A stretch of 64,000 nucleotides of DNA, taken from positions 1,364,001 to 1,428,000 of the forward strand of contig CANLLZ010000001.1 of NCBI GenBank assembly GCA_947492235.1. The letters run 5' to 3'. Below are positions 26,290 through 35,963 of the stretch, one piece after another. The position numbers were made by a program, and so were the translations under genes. The notes under the pieces were generated by a model, which ran no database searches, was not told where the DNA came from, and saw nothing but the letters and a program-made list of their open reading frames with translations. Source of the stretch: an uncultured Altererythrobacter sp. GTDB taxonomy: Bacteria; Pseudomonadota; Alphaproteobacteria; Sphingomonadales; Sphingomonadaceae. The number at the start of each line of letters is the position of its first letter. The first letter of the stretch is position 1.

Positions 26290-28629
26290 ATGACAGACCA
26301 GCCCCACCCTCATCGCCCGCCTGTGGACACCGCCAGCGCCTCGCCTCCTGCGCGCGGGGGGGGCATTCCCGCCTATGCCGCGCGGCTGAATCAGCCGCAG
26401 CGCGAGGCGGTTCTGACTACCGAGGGCCCCGTCCTGATGCTGGCGGGCGCTGGCACGGGAAAGACAGCTGCGCTGACTTCGCGGCTTGCGCATCTCGTGG
26501 CGATGAAGCGCGCATGGCCGAGCGAAATTCTCTGCGTTACCTTCACCAACAAGGCTGCCCGCGAGATGCGCGAGCGGGTGGCCGGGCTGACCGGAGGAGC
26601 GCTGGAGGGCATGCCATGGCTCGGCACGTTCCATTCGATCTGCGCCAAGATGCTGCGCCGCCATGCCGAGCTGGTCGGGCTGCAATCGAACTTCACTATT
26701 ATCGACACCGACGACCAGCTGCGCCTGCTCAAGGCATTGATTACAGAGAACGATCTGGACGAAAAGCGTTGGCCACCGCGCCAGCTGGCGGGCCTGATCG
26801 ACCGCTGGAAGAACCGCGGGCTGAACCCCGACGATCTCGATGCGGTGGAGAACGAAGCCTACGCCAATGGCAAGGGCGCGCAGATGTATCGCCTCTATCA
26901 GGCGCGGCTGAAGGCCCTGAACGCCTGCGATTTCGGCGATCTGCTACTCCACATGCTCAACATATTGCGGCGCGAGAAGGACATTCTGCGCAGCTATCAG
27001 CAGCGCTTCAAATACATTCTGGTGGACGAGTATCAGGACACCAATGCCGTCCAGTATCTGTGGCTGCGGCTGTTGGCGCAGGAGCGCAAGAATATCTGCG
27101 TGGTCGGCGATGACGACCAGTCGATCTATTCATGGCGCGGGGCAGAAGTCGCCAATATCCTGCGGTTTGAGAAGGATTTTCCCGGCGCGAAGGTGGTCAA
27201 GCTGGAGCAGAATTACCGCTCCACCCAGCATATTCTAGGGGCTGCGTCAGGCCTGATCGGAGCCAACAGCCAGCGTCTCGACAAGACTTTGTGGACCGAG
27301 ATGGATGCGGGCGACAAGGTCAAGGTCATCGGCATCTGGGACGGCCCCGAAGAAGCCCGCCGGGTGGGCGAGGATATCGAGGGGCTGGAGCGTTCTGGTG
27401 CGTCTCTCGACCAGATCGCCATCCTGGTGCGCGCATCCTATCAGACCCGCGAGTTCGAGGACCGGTTCATCCAGATCGGCCTGAATTACCGCATCATCGG
27501 CGGTTTCCGTTTCTACGAACGCGCCGAGATCCGCGATGCCCTCGCCTATCTGCGGGTGATTGCCCAGCCGCGCGACGATCTGGCATTCGAGCGGATCTAC
27601 AATCAGCCCAAGCGCGGCCTAGGCGCGAAGACGCTGGAGAAGATGCACCAGCATGCGCGGCGCACCGGGCAGCCGCTGGCCGCCGCTTCGCTGCAACTGG
27701 CGGATAGCGACGAGCTGCCCAAACGCGCGGCCAATACTATCGGCAATCTGATGCGGCAGTTTTTGGTGTGGCGCGAGCGGGCCGAGGAAGTCTCCCCTTC
27801 CGAATTGCTGCGGCAGGTGCTGGCCGAAAGCGGCTATGACGACATGCTGGCGGCTGACCGCAGTGCGGAGGCGGCCGGGCGTCAGGACAATTTGACCGAA
27901 CTGATCCGCGCCATGGAGGATTATGAAACGCTGGGTGATTTCCTCGAGCATGTCAGCCTGGTGATGGACAACGATGCCAATTCGGATGATCCGAAGGTGA
28001 CGCTGATGACCATTCACGCGGCCAAGGGTCTGGAGTTCGACCATGTGTTCCTGCCCGGCTGGGAAGAAGGCGTGTTTCCCTCGCAGCGCTCGCTCGATGA
28101 AGGCGGGCTGGCGAGCCTGGAGGAAGAACGCCGTCTCGCTTACGTGGCCATCACCCGTGCGCGCCAGCGCTGCACGATCTTGCATGCGGCCAACCGGCGC
28201 ATTTACGGCCAGTGGACCAGCTCCATCCCCAGCCGCTTTGTCGAAGAATTGCCCGACGAGCATATCGAAAGCGACACCACGATGAGCGGCGGCGCGTCGC
28301 TGTGGCGGGCCAATTACAGCGAGAGCGAAGACCCCTTCGCCCATGTGTCGCAAAGCCGCCCCGAACGCTCCAGCAATCGCGGCCCCGGATGGCAACGCGC
28401 CCTCACCTCAGGTTACGATACGAAACCCGCCCGCGTGGCGGAAAACCGCCGCAGCGCCGCCAGCTTCGCCGCCAAGGCCCGCACTGATATCGCCATCGGC
28501 GCGCAGGTCCGTCACGACAAATTCGGCAGCGGCACGGTGATTGATCAGGAAGGCAACAAGCTGGTCATCAATTTTGAGGACGCGGGCGAGAAGCGCGTGA
28601 TTGACAGCTTTGTCACGCTCGATAACTAA
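26290..28629 (+). CDS. uvrD: ATP-dependent DNA helicase, UvrD/PcrA family
   Basis: Superfamily 1A 3'-5' helicase of 779 residues. In order: Q-motif LNQPQREAV, Walker A AGAGTGKT, motif II VDEYQDTN, motif III DDDQSIYSWRGA, motif IV QNYRST, motif V TIHAAKGLEFDHVFLPGWEEG, and motif VI YVAITRAR. The C-terminal Tudor-like domain (QVRHDKFGSGTVIDQEGN), which binds RNA polymerase in PcrA/UvrD, is present. Roles in nucleotide excision repair, mismatch repair and transcription-coupled repair are inferred. The ATG is chosen because the conserved helicase core begins shortly after; 256 bases separate it from the divergent gene. Confidence 0.93.
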   Translation: MTDQPHPHRPPVDTASASPPARGGGIPAYAARLNQPQREAVLTTEGPVLMLAGAGTGKTAALTSRLAHLVAMKRAWPSEILCVTFTNKAAREMRERVAGLTGGALEGMPWLGTFHSICAKMLRRHAELVGLQSNFTIIDTDDQLRLLKALITENDLDEKRWPPRQLAGLIDRWKNRGLNPDDLDAVENEAYANGKGAQMYRLYQARLKALNACDFGDLLLHMLNILRREKDILRSYQQRFKYILVDEYQDTNAVQYLWLRLLAQERKNICVVGDDDQSIYSWRGAEVANILRFEKDFPGAKVVKLEQNYRSTQHILGAASGLIGANSQRLDKTLWTEMDAGDKVKVIGIWDGPEEARRVGEDIEGLERSGASLDQIAILVRASYQTREFEDRFIQIGLNYRIIGGFRFYERAEIRDALAYLRVIAQPRDDLAFERIYNQPKRGLGAKTLEKMHQHARRTGQPLAAASLQLADSDELPKRAANTIGNLMRQFLVWRERAEEVSPSELLRQVLAESGYDDMLAADRSAEAAGRQDNLTELIRAMEDYETLGDFLEHVSLVMDNDANSDDPKVTLMTIHAAKGLEFDHVFLPGWEEGVFPSQRSLDEGGLASLEEERRLAYVAITRARQRCTILHAANRRIYGQWTSSIPSRFVEELPDEHIESDTTMSGGASLWRANYSESEDPFAHVSQSRPERSSNRGPGWQRALTSGYDTKPARVAENRRSAASFAAKARTDIAIGAQVRHDKFGSGTVIDQEGNKLVINFEDAGEKRVIDSFVTLDN

Positions 28630-28666
28630 TTGGGGTTGCTAGATAAGAAACGGCCTGGAGCGTGTG

Positions 28667-29233
28667 ATGTCGAGTTCGTCTGATAATCCTGCAACCGCAA
28701 TGGAAGCCATGACGTTGCAAGAATTGCGTGCGGATTTTCGCGATGGCAGCACGGTTGCAATGCCGATTGCCGGGATGATCGTTTGGGCAGCGCTGGGAAT
28801 AGCTGCCTTACAGCTCGACGAAGAGACAATTGCAACCGGCGCGCTATACGTAATGGTAGCGATCATGCCGCTCGCGTTCCTGATCGACAAGGTGCGGGGG
28901 CGCAATCTGTTTGCCGGAGGGTCAGACAATCCGCTGACCAAACAGTTCCTGCTGTCGATCCTGATCGTGGGCCTTGTCGTGCCCATAGCCATCGCCGGAG
29001 CCCGTGCGGGCGAGCCGTTGATACTGGTTGTCGGCATGGCGGTGCTCGCCGGAGTGGTCTGGATACCGTATGGGTGGGCAGCCGATGATCCCGTGGGCAT
29101 TCGGCACGCCGTTGGCCGCGCAATCGGCTGTTATGCAGCCTTCGCCTATGTCCCCGCGCCCTACACCGCCACAGCCATCTGCGGCGTGGTTGTGGTCTCC
29201 TACATCTACTCGCTGGCATTCCTGAGGCGCTGA
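28667..29233 (+). CDS. DUF7010-like integral membrane protein
   Basis: Protein of 188 residues with about six membrane helices after a cytoplasmic N-terminus (LQELRADFRDGSTVAMPIAG). The loop YGWAADDPVGIRH is the most conserved-looking segment and resembles proteins annotated DUF7010. No function is known. GGAG lies six bases before the ATG. It follows uvrD by 37 bases in the same direction, but there is no reason to link the functions. Confidence 0.65.
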   Translation: MSSSSDNPATAMEAMTLQELRADFRDGSTVAMPIAGMIVWAALGIAALQLDEETIATGALYVMVAIMPLAFLIDKVRGRNLFAGGSDNPLTKQFLLSILIVGLVVPIAIAGARAGEPLILVVGMAVLAGVVWIPYGWAADDPVGIRHAVGRAIGCYAAFAYVPAPYTATAICGVVVVSYIYSLAFLRR

Positions 29234-29363
29234 GTTGGTGTGCCGATCCGGCCCAAAGGACTGGATGGATCGTCGAAGCCGCCCCTCAAAAGGCAGCGGG
29301 CAGGCGATAAATCACTGATCGACAGTTTTTTGCAGGTGGAGGACTAACCCTCTACCCCGCCCC

Positions 29364-29996
29364 TTAATTCGTCAACGCGATCCAGATTGCGGCAGCCATG
29401 CTTCCTCCGCCGAGCGTGCCCCAGACGTGCCAGATCGGGTAGCGGAACGGCATCTGTTTCTGGCGATAGAACCACGTCCCGATGAGATAGAACATCGCGC
29501 CCAATCCGATCGCGACCATGGAGCCGCGCGGTAGCTGCATCCAGAAGTCGGGCAGAGCGAGCATGCCAATCGCTCCAAACCCAATGTACGACGCGAGCGA
29601 CCATTTCGGGTCCATGTTCGTGGCGATCAGCTTGAAGACAATGCCGATGGCCCCGACCAGCCACATCACTGCCAGAATCGCGAATGCACTGCGGGTTCCG
29701 GCCATCAGAAGCAGCGGTGTGAAGGTCCCGGCAATAACGGGATAGATTGCCGCATGGTCCCATCGCCGCAGGGTCGGTCGCAATTCGTGGCGCGGAAAGA
29801 GATGGTAGGCGCCCGAGATAGCCACCGACGACAGCACAGCGATGCCATAGACCGCAATCGCTAACGGCAAGCCGGCCTCCGGTCGCGCCTGTGCAAGTTG
29901 CAGGAAATACGGAACGATCGCGACAAAGCCTGCGAAGCTGATCGCGTGGACGATCAGGTCAGCACGGCGCGCCCTCGGATTCTGGCTAGGAAACAT
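29364..29996 (-). CDS. Hemolysin III / PAQR-like membrane protein
   Basis: Protein of 210 residues with seven predicted membrane helices. Zinc-site motifs of the PAQR/hemolysin III family are present: SGAYHLFPRHE and RRWDHAAIY in the first half and PIWHVWGTLGG near the C-terminus. Bacterial members (YqfA, TrhA) influence membrane fatty-acid composition or energetics; the haemolytic activity in the name is historical. It is a single gene with about 130-145 non-coding bases on each side. Confidence 0.83.
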   Translation of the reverse strand: MFPSQNPRARRADLIVHAISFAGFVAIVPYFLQLAQARPEAGLPLAIAVYGIAVLSSVAISGAYHLFPRHELRPTLRRWDHAAIYPVIAGTFTPLLLMAGTRSAFAILAVMWLVGAIGIVFKLIATNMDPKWSLASYIGFGAIGMLALPDFWMQLPRGSMVAIGLGAMFYLIGTWFYRQKQMPFRYPIWHVWGTLGGGSMAAAIWIALTN

Positions 29997-30141
29997 GTCG
30001 TGTGCTCGACTGTCTGCATGTCGACGACACCTGTATGAAGGGTTCGCCGGGTTAGGAGGTTTGCATTACCGCGCAATTCGTCGCGGTGCACTGAAACGTG
30101 GAAACGTGTCCCTTAGAAACTCTGGGCCTATCGCCTGACGC

Positions 30142-31560
30142 TCAGTCGAAGCCAACATCCAGAAAGCCCGGTTGCGGGCCGTTCCATTCGCCGGGCGGGA
30201 CCGGGTCGTCGTCCTGCTTGCGCCCACGGCTATTGCCGCCTTTCGCTGAGCGTTCCGGTTTCGCCTGTTTCTCGCGGCGCGGCTTTTTCTCGCTCTTCCT
30301 GCTGTCGCCATCATCGTCACGGTCGGACTTCTTCGAACGCGACCGCTTGGGCTTTTCGTCCTTTTCGGACTTTTCTTCGCGCTTAGGCTTAGCTTCCTCG
30401 GTCTTTTCCTCGCCCGCATCGCCATTTTTCAATTCGACCCGAACATCGTCCTTGCCGAACACGGGTATAACGTTCTTGGTCAACTTCTCGACATTGTCGA
30501 TTGCCTCGGCGTCTTCGGGTGTCACGAAGGTGAAGGCGCGGCCTTTCGCCCCTGCCCGGCCGGTGCGGCCGATGCGGTGGACGTAGTCATCGGGGTGCCA
30601 CGGCGTGTCGTAATTGAACACATGGCTCACGCCCTTGATGTCCAACCCGCGCGCCGCGACGTCACTCGCGACGAGGATATTCATGTCGCCCGACTTGAAG
30701 CGCTCAAGCTCCTTCTGACGGGTTGCCTGATCGATATCGCCGTGAATCTCGCCGCTTTTGAAGCCCTTGCGCTGCAAATGCTGGTTCAGGTCGCGCACTG
30801 TCGTCTTGCGATTGGAGAAGACAATCGCGGTTTCCACGTGATCATTGGCCAGCAGCCATTCCAGCGTGTCGCGTTTCTGGCGCGCGCCGACCATCACCTT
30901 AAACGCGGTAATATCGGCATTGGTCGTCGCCGCCCGGCTCACTTCGATCCGCTTGGGATTGTCCATGAAGGTCTTGGCCAGCTTCTCGATTGGCGGCGGC
31001 ATTGTGGCGCTGAACAACATCGTCTGGCGCTGCTCGGGCAGTTTGGAGCAGATAAATTCGATATCGGGAATGAACCCCATATCGAGCATCCGGTCCGCTT
31101 CGTCGATGACCAGCAATTCGCAGCCATTGAGCAGGATCTTGCCGCGCTCGAACAGGTCCATCAGGCGGCCTGGCGTCGCGATCAACACATCGACGCCTTC
31201 ATTCAGCGCCTTCACCTGATCGCCCATCTGCACGCCGCCAATAAGCAGCGCCATTTTCAGATCGTGGTTCTCGCCATATTTCTCGAAATTCTCGGCCACC
31301 TGCGCCGCCAATTCGCGGGTCGGTTCCAGAATAAGGCTGCGCGGCATCAGCGCGCGGCGGCGGCCGCTGGCCATGATGTCGATCATCGGGAGCACGAAGC
31401 TGGCCGTTTTGCCCGTACCTGTCTGCGCAATGCCGATGATGTCCTTCATCATCAGCACCGGGGGGATCGCTTGTTCCTGGATCGGGGTCGGCGTGTCATA
31501 CCCGGCCTTCTCGACCGCTTTCAGCAATTCAGGGGAGAGGCCGAGGTCGGCAAATTTCAT
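30142..31560 (-). CDS. DEAD-box RNA helicase, RhlE-like
   Basis: Protein of 472 residues. The two RecA-like domains carry the Q motif TPTPIQEQAIP, Walker A AQTGTGKT, the DEAD box VIDEADRML, SAT, and motif VI HRIGRTGRAG. From about residue 375 a long low-complexity tail alternates acidic and basic clusters (KPKREEKSEKDEKPKRSRSK), probably an RNA-binding arm. The family helps ribosome assembly, RNA decay or cold growth. I place the start at MKFADLGLSP; the preceding 22 codons from an upstream frame lack similarity to the family. Confidence 0.88.
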   Translation of the reverse strand: MKFADLGLSPELLKAVEKAGYDTPTPIQEQAIPPVLMMKDIIGIAQTGTGKTASFVLPMIDIMASGRRRALMPRSLILEPTRELAAQVAENFEKYGENHDLKMALLIGGVQMGDQVKALNEGVDVLIATPGRLMDLFERGKILLNGCELLVIDEADRMLDMGFIPDIEFICSKLPEQRQTMLFSATMPPPIEKLAKTFMDNPKRIEVSRAATTNADITAFKVMVGARQKRDTLEWLLANDHVETAIVFSNRKTTVRDLNQHLQRKGFKSGEIHGDIDQATRQKELERFKSGDMNILVASDVAARGLDIKGVSHVFNYDTPWHPDDYVHRIGRTGRAGAKGRAFTFVTPEDAEAIDNVEKLTKNVIPVFGKDDVRVELKNGDAGEEKTEEAKPKREEKSEKDEKPKRSRSKKSDRDDDGDSRKSEKKPRREKQAKPERSAKGGNSRGRKQDDDPVPPGEWNGPQPGFLDVGFD

Positions 31561-31752
31561 GCATATGTCCGAAAATAAGAATTCAAATAGAAAGGTGTGG
31601 CCGCTCTGGCTGGCAAGTCGCCACAAAAGCTGGAGCAGACCCGGCGGCGCGAAAGGCGCGTCACACGCCGCGTCCTCTGGGCAAACGCCTTCGTAATGTC
31701 AAGAAATCTGCCGGAGAAGCACACAGTCTTCGCCCGCAAAACGCGTGTCCAA

Positions 31753-32319
31753 TCAGACGCCCGCAGGCACCAATTGACGGATACGGCTCATCTGGCACGA
31801 CATGCCATTGCGCGACTGGAGATTGTCACGCTTGATACACAGCTTCCCGTCCTTGCTCGGCTCGACATAAAAGCCGGAGTAGAAATCGCGCGGACGGCAG
31901 CTCTTTTCCAACGTCGCAGAGATGATCTTGCGGTCGTTTGTGTAGAGCAGCAGACGTGCGGCATCGGCCTGCACGGCAATCACGCTTTTCAGCTCAAGAC
32001 AATTGCCGATCTTGCGTTCGATATAATCGGTCGGAGGTCGCGCGGGCAGCGTAGCGACCAGGCTTTGCCGCGCACGACGCGGAGAAACCCGGACAATCAC
32101 GCGTTGCTGGATGCGCACCTGATACCATGGCTGGGCACCGCTGAGCGGGACAATACCCTGCCAATGCTGCGGCATGGCAGCCGGGCGGGCGCCGTCTTCC
32201 TTTACCGGCTCGGGCTTTGGCGCAAGCTTGACCGGCTCTTCCACCGGCGCAGGCTCGCTGTCTGCCGGGATCGGCAGCAACAGCGCTAGGGGCGCAAACA
32301 GGTCGACAAAATTGGGCAT
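31753..32319 (-). CDS. Protein of unknown function with four-cysteine C-terminal domain
   Basis: About 188 residues. A hydrophobic N-terminus (FAPLALLLPIPADS) looks like a short signal peptide, then a Pro/Glu/Lys linker (PAPVEEPVKLAPKPEPVKED), then a C-terminal domain with four cysteines in GNCLELKS, EKSCRPRD, GKLCIKRD and MSCQMSR, which could form two disulfides in the periplasm. I do not recognise the family. An ATG at 32400 would add 27 residues. It is divergent from the FAD-linked oxidase gene. Confidence 0.6.
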   Translation of the reverse strand: MPNFVDLFAPLALLLPIPADSEPAPVEEPVKLAPKPEPVKEDGARPAAMPQHWQGIVPLSGAQPWYQVRIQQRVIVRVSPRRARQSLVATLPARPPTDYIERKIGNCLELKSVIAVQADAARLLLYTNDRKIISATLEKSCRPRDFYSGFYVEPSKDGKLCIKRDNLQSRNGMSCQMSRIRQLVPAGV

Positions 32320-32482
32320 CGCTGGAACGGGTGTGCCGTGAAACTCCTGTACCGGCCCGCCAATACCGCGCGCCGTTTGTGGTGGAGCGCATTCACCCAC
32401 CGCGATTGAATGCTGGCTTAATTATCCTGTCAGCGAACGCAAGAGGTGGCATTTGGCCGTCCCGGTGTGGCAAAGGTGCATC

Positions 32483-33931
32483 ATGCAAAGCAGCGACGAT
32501 TTTCTGAAAGAGGCCCACGCCGTGCTGGGCGACCGGGGGCTGACGCGCGATCCCGATCTGGTCGAGCCTTGGCTGACGGATTGGCGCGGGCGCTATTCAG
32601 GCAAGGCACTCGCCCTCGCCTCCCCCGCCGATACGCAGCAGGTCGCCGAACTTATGAAGCTGTGCGCGAAAGCGGGCGTTTCGATTGTCCCTCAGGGCGG
32701 CAATAGCGGGATGTCCGGCGGTGCCACGCCCGATCAGACAGGTGCCTCGCTGCTGCTGTCCCTGCGCCGTTTGGATACCATCGACCCTATCAAGCCGGGA
32801 AGCGGACGCGTGACCTGCGGTGCGGGCGTTGTGTTGCAGAACCTGCACGAGGCCGCCGATGCGGCAGGCTTGCGCTTTCCCCTGACGCTGGGCGGCAAAG
32901 GCTCGGCCACGATTGGCGGGCTGATATCCACCAATGCCGGCGGCACTCAGGTGCTGCGGCACGGGACGATGCGCGCGCAGGTGCTGGGACTGCAGGCCGT
33001 GCTGGCGGACGGGCAGGTGTTCGATTCGCTCACGCCGCTGAAAAAGGACAATCGCGGTTTCGATCTCAAACAGCTGATGATCGGCAGCGAGGGCACGCTG
33101 GGGATCGTCACAGGCGCAACCTTGCGGCTGCTCCCCGCCATTGCCCGCCGCTCGGTCATGTTTGTCGGCCTGAAACGGATCACCGATGCACGCAAATTGC
33201 TGCTCCATGCGCAGGGCGAGGTGGGCGATGTCCTGGAAGGGTTCGAGGTGATGCCCCGCCACACGCTCGAATCGGTGCTGGACCATTACCCCGATGCACG
33301 CGATCCGCTGGCCAGTGCGCATGACTGGTATGCGCTGATCGAGCTGGCCGCCGATAAGGCGGGCGCGGAGGCTTTGGAGGGGCAGACGGAGGAATTTCTC
33401 GCCAGCGCCTTCGAAGCCGAACTGCTGGACGATGCCACCATCGCCGCCAGCGAATCGCAGGCCGAGGCGCTGTGGCATTTGCGCGATGGTATATCCGCCG
33501 CCGAGCGCGCGATCGGTCCGGCCATGCAACACGATATCTCGGTCCCGGTCGAGACAATGGCCGATTTTGTTGAGCATGCTCTACCGGCGATGGACGGAGA
33601 ATTTCCCGGCACCAAAGCAGTCGCCTTCGGGCATCTCGGCGATGGCAACGTCCATTTCCACGTACTCGCCCCTCCCGGCGCGGTGCGCGGCGAATGGGAA
33701 GAGACCGAGGGCAAGACGATCAGCCGCAAGGTCCATGATCTGGTGACACAGTGGGGCGGATCGATCAGCGCGGAACATGGCATCGGCCAGATGAAACGCG
33801 ACGAGCTGGGGCGGCTGGGCGATCCGGCATCGCTGTCTATTCTGCGCGGCGTGAAATCAGCGCTGGACCCGCAAGGCCTGCTTAATCCCGGCAAGCTGGT
33901 CCCGCTTGCACCGGCGGGGGCGAGTGTTTAA
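32483..33931 (+). CDS. FAD-linked 2-hydroxyacid dehydrogenase (GlcD/D2HGDH type)
   Basis: Flavoprotein of 482 residues with the PCMH-type FAD domain (VSIVPQGGNSGMSGG, TLGGKGSATIGGLISTNAGG, MIGSEGTLGIVT) and the GlcD-type C-terminal domain with metal-binding FGHLGDGNVHFHV and AEHGIG. This is the D-lactate / D-2-hydroxyglutarate dehydrogenase family, which passes electrons to ETF or quinones. D-2-hydroxyglutarate is plausible, since that compound is made by SerA in serine synthesis, but the substrate is not fixed by sequence. The ATG has AAGG six bases before it; an upstream TTG is less likely. Confidence 0.86.
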   Translation: MQSSDDFLKEAHAVLGDRGLTRDPDLVEPWLTDWRGRYSGKALALASPADTQQVAELMKLCAKAGVSIVPQGGNSGMSGGATPDQTGASLLLSLRRLDTIDPIKPGSGRVTCGAGVVLQNLHEAADAAGLRFPLTLGGKGSATIGGLISTNAGGTQVLRHGTMRAQVLGLQAVLADGQVFDSLTPLKKDNRGFDLKQLMIGSEGTLGIVTGATLRLLPAIARRSVMFVGLKRITDARKLLLHAQGEVGDVLEGFEVMPRHTLESVLDHYPDARDPLASAHDWYALIELAADKAGAEALEGQTEEFLASAFEAELLDDATIAASESQAEALWHLRDGISAAERAIGPAMQHDISVPVETMADFVEHALPAMDGEFPGTKAVAFGHLGDGNVHFHVLAPPGAVRGEWEETEGKTISRKVHDLVTQWGGSISAEHGIGQMKRDELGRLGDPASLSILRGVKSALDPQGLLNPGKLVPLAPAGASV

Positions 33932-34016
33932 GGCGCAACACCATCTTCCTGCGCAGGCTCTAACCCTTGCGTGACGACGACCATATTTTCTCAATCCAAC
34001 GATCCGGAGACTGCCA

Positions 34017-34814
34017 ATGGCCAGCGCGCCGCAGCCGAGCCTGCCCCTGTTTTACAAAGACCTGATGCCGCTCAATTCGCGCGACCACCTCAAGTGGAAC
34101 AATCGCCGCAGCGACACCGCGAAATGGCTGATCGGCCACCATGCGATTCCGCTGACGGCAGACGAGTTCGTGCAGGCGCAGCGCGATTTTCCGATCGTTT
34201 TCTCGGCCGGTGACGATCCCCTGCCGCTGGCGCTGATGGGCCTGAATGAAGGCGTGAACACCTTTGTCGACAAAAAGGGCAAAGTGTCGGATCCGATCTA
34301 CATCCCGGCCTATATCCGCCGCTATCCCTTCATGCTGGCGCGCATTCAGGAAGGCGCCGAGCAGCTTTCGCTGTGCTTTGACCCGACCAGCGATACGGTT
34401 GGCGAGTTCAAGGATGGCGAGCGCCTGTTCACCGACGATGGCAAGGCCACTGACGAGACCACCAAGATCCTCGATTTCTGTCAGAAGTTCGAAGAAGCCG
34501 GGATCAAGACCAAGGCTCTCGTCGAAGAACTGAAGAAGCATGACCTGCTGATGGAAAGCGAAATTTCGATCTCGCAGGACGGCAACACCGATCAGCCTTA
34601 TCTCTATCGCGGCTTTCAGATGGTCGATCAGGAAAAGCTGCGCGCTCTCGATGAGAAAGTGACCAAGGAATGGATGGACAACGGCATGCTGGCCGTCATC
34701 CATGCGCATATCTTCTCGCTCGATCTGATGCGGGTGATTTTCTCGCGTCAGGTGCAGCAGGGCACCGGCCCGAAGCTGCCCGCTGAAGCGGCGAAGGATG
34801 CTGCAAAGAAATAA
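34017..34814 (+). CDS. SapC family protein
   Basis: Protein of 265 residues that matches the SapC family. It includes LPLFYKDLMPLNSRDH at the start, the central YIPAYIRRYPFMLAR and the C-terminal HAHIFSLDLMRVIFSRQ. SapC was first noted next to S-layer secretion genes in Campylobacter, and in sphingomonads it often occurs with TonB-dependent receptor and tryptophan halogenase genes, but no such neighbours are present here. The function is unresolved. It ends 34 bases before a strong bidirectional terminator. Confidence 0.8.
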   Translation: MASAPQPSLPLFYKDLMPLNSRDHLKWNNRRSDTAKWLIGHHAIPLTADEFVQAQRDFPIVFSAGDDPLPLALMGLNEGVNTFVDKKGKVSDPIYIPAYIRRYPFMLARIQEGAEQLSLCFDPTSDTVGEFKDGERLFTDDGKATDETTKILDFCQKFEEAGIKTKALVEELKKHDLLMESEISISQDGNTDQPYLYRGFQMVDQEKLRALDEKVTKEWMDNGMLAVIHAHIFSLDLMRVIFSRQVQQGTGPKLPAEAAKDAAKK

Positions 34815-34840
34815 CGCGCTGCGCCCCGGCGCACTCGTAT

Positions 34841-34880
34841 AAAAAAAGGCGGCGGGCTCCCTGAGGAGTCCGCCGCTTTT
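34841..34880. terminator. Bidirectional intrinsic terminator
   Basis: A twelve-pair stem (34849-34860 with 34865-34876, one G-T pair) and tetraloop CTGA is preceded by seven A (34841-34847) and followed by TTTT. It lies between the convergent sapC and N-formylglutamate amidohydrolase genes and can serve both strands, stronger on the minus strand, where the U run is longer. Confidence 0.9.
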
Positions 34881-34912
34881 CATTTGGCCTGAACTAACCG
34901 GTTACGTAGTCT

Positions 34913-35869
34913 CTACTCGGCAGCCTGCGGCCAGCTGCGACGGGGGACCACTTCCTCGGCCAGCGCCCGGACAAGGCCGGTCAGCACGCCGGCAATCTCG
35001 CCTGCGCGCGCATTGGGCACCGCATGGTCGCGCTCCAGATACAGCGAGCGGCACACCTCGATCTGCATGGCGTGCACGCCCACCGATGGCGCGCCATGCC
35101 GGTCCAGCACATAACCGCCGGCATAGGGCCGGTTATGAGCCGCGCGCGCACCGACCCGCCCGAAATAGCGCATGGCCGTGGCCGACAGCATGCCATTGCA
35201 TGAGGCCCCGAACCGGTCGCCCAGAACATACTGCGCCGGACGATCGGTCGGGCGGCGCGGCTTCAATGGCGGCATCGAGTGCAAATCGATCAGCAGCGCG
35301 CCCCCCCACCGGCTTCGGATACGGTCCAGCGTCGACTTGAGCGCAGCATGATATGGCTCATGCACTTGCGAAATCCGGCGCTGCACCTCTGCATGGGAAA
35401 TGCGCTCTCGCCAAATTTCGCCCAAACCATTCAACCTGCGCGGGATCAGCCCCAACCCGCCCCGCGCCCGGCGGTTAGCCGCCGAATGCGAAACATTTGC
35501 CGGCCGCCCCTCTGCCACCATGCCCCAGTCCATATCGCCGGGCGCACGGTTCAGATCGATCAGAGCGCGCGGCGCATCGGCGACCAGCAGAGCCGCGCCG
35601 GTCTGCCGCGCCACTTCCCGTGCCAGCAGATCGACGAGCCGGTCTTCCAGCCGGATCGTGGCAAAATCGGGATTGCGCATCGATGCGAGCAAGTCGGGCG
35701 GATAATTGCGCCCGGCATGCGGCGCGGCAATCAACACCGGCGATGGCAAAGCGTCCGGGATGTCCAGCGTGAAGTGTGGGAGGCCTTTGGAAATAGCACC
35801 GTCTTTATGGGTCGCAAATTGGCTTGCGTTTCCCTGAATCCCGTCATTCTCACCGTGTGTAGCCATCAT
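34913..35869 (-). CDS. N-formylglutamate amidohydrolase family protein
   Basis: Metal-dependent amidohydrolase family of 318 residues. Conserved segments are SPVLIAAPHAGRNYP, DAPRALIDLNRAP, LLIDLHSMPP and the C-terminal MQIEVCRSLYLE; the His, Asp and Glu in these likely bind zinc. Family members remove formate from N-formylglutamate at the end of histidine degradation (HutG). No other hut genes are near, so the true substrate may differ. The start is one of two adjacent ATGs and has no clear ribosome binding site. Confidence 0.82.
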   Translation of the reverse strand: MMATHGENDGIQGNASQFATHKDGAISKGLPHFTLDIPDALPSPVLIAAPHAGRNYPPDLLASMRNPDFATIRLEDRLVDLLAREVARQTGAALLVADAPRALIDLNRAPGDMDWGMVAEGRPANVSHSAANRRARGGLGLIPRRLNGLGEIWRERISHAEVQRRISQVHEPYHAALKSTLDRIRSRWGGALLIDLHSMPPLKPRRPTDRPAQYVLGDRFGASCNGMLSATAMRYFGRVGARAAHNRPYAGGYVLDRHGAPSVGVHAMQIEVCRSLYLERDHAVPNARAGEIAGVLTGLVRALAEEVVPRRSWPQAAE

Positions 35870-35963
35870 CTGCGGTCATGCCATATCCAGCATGTGTGTC
35901 AAAGCAGGTCGCAGCGCGCGCGGCAGAAGAAATTTTAAACACATGGGCGTATAGGGAGCCGCT

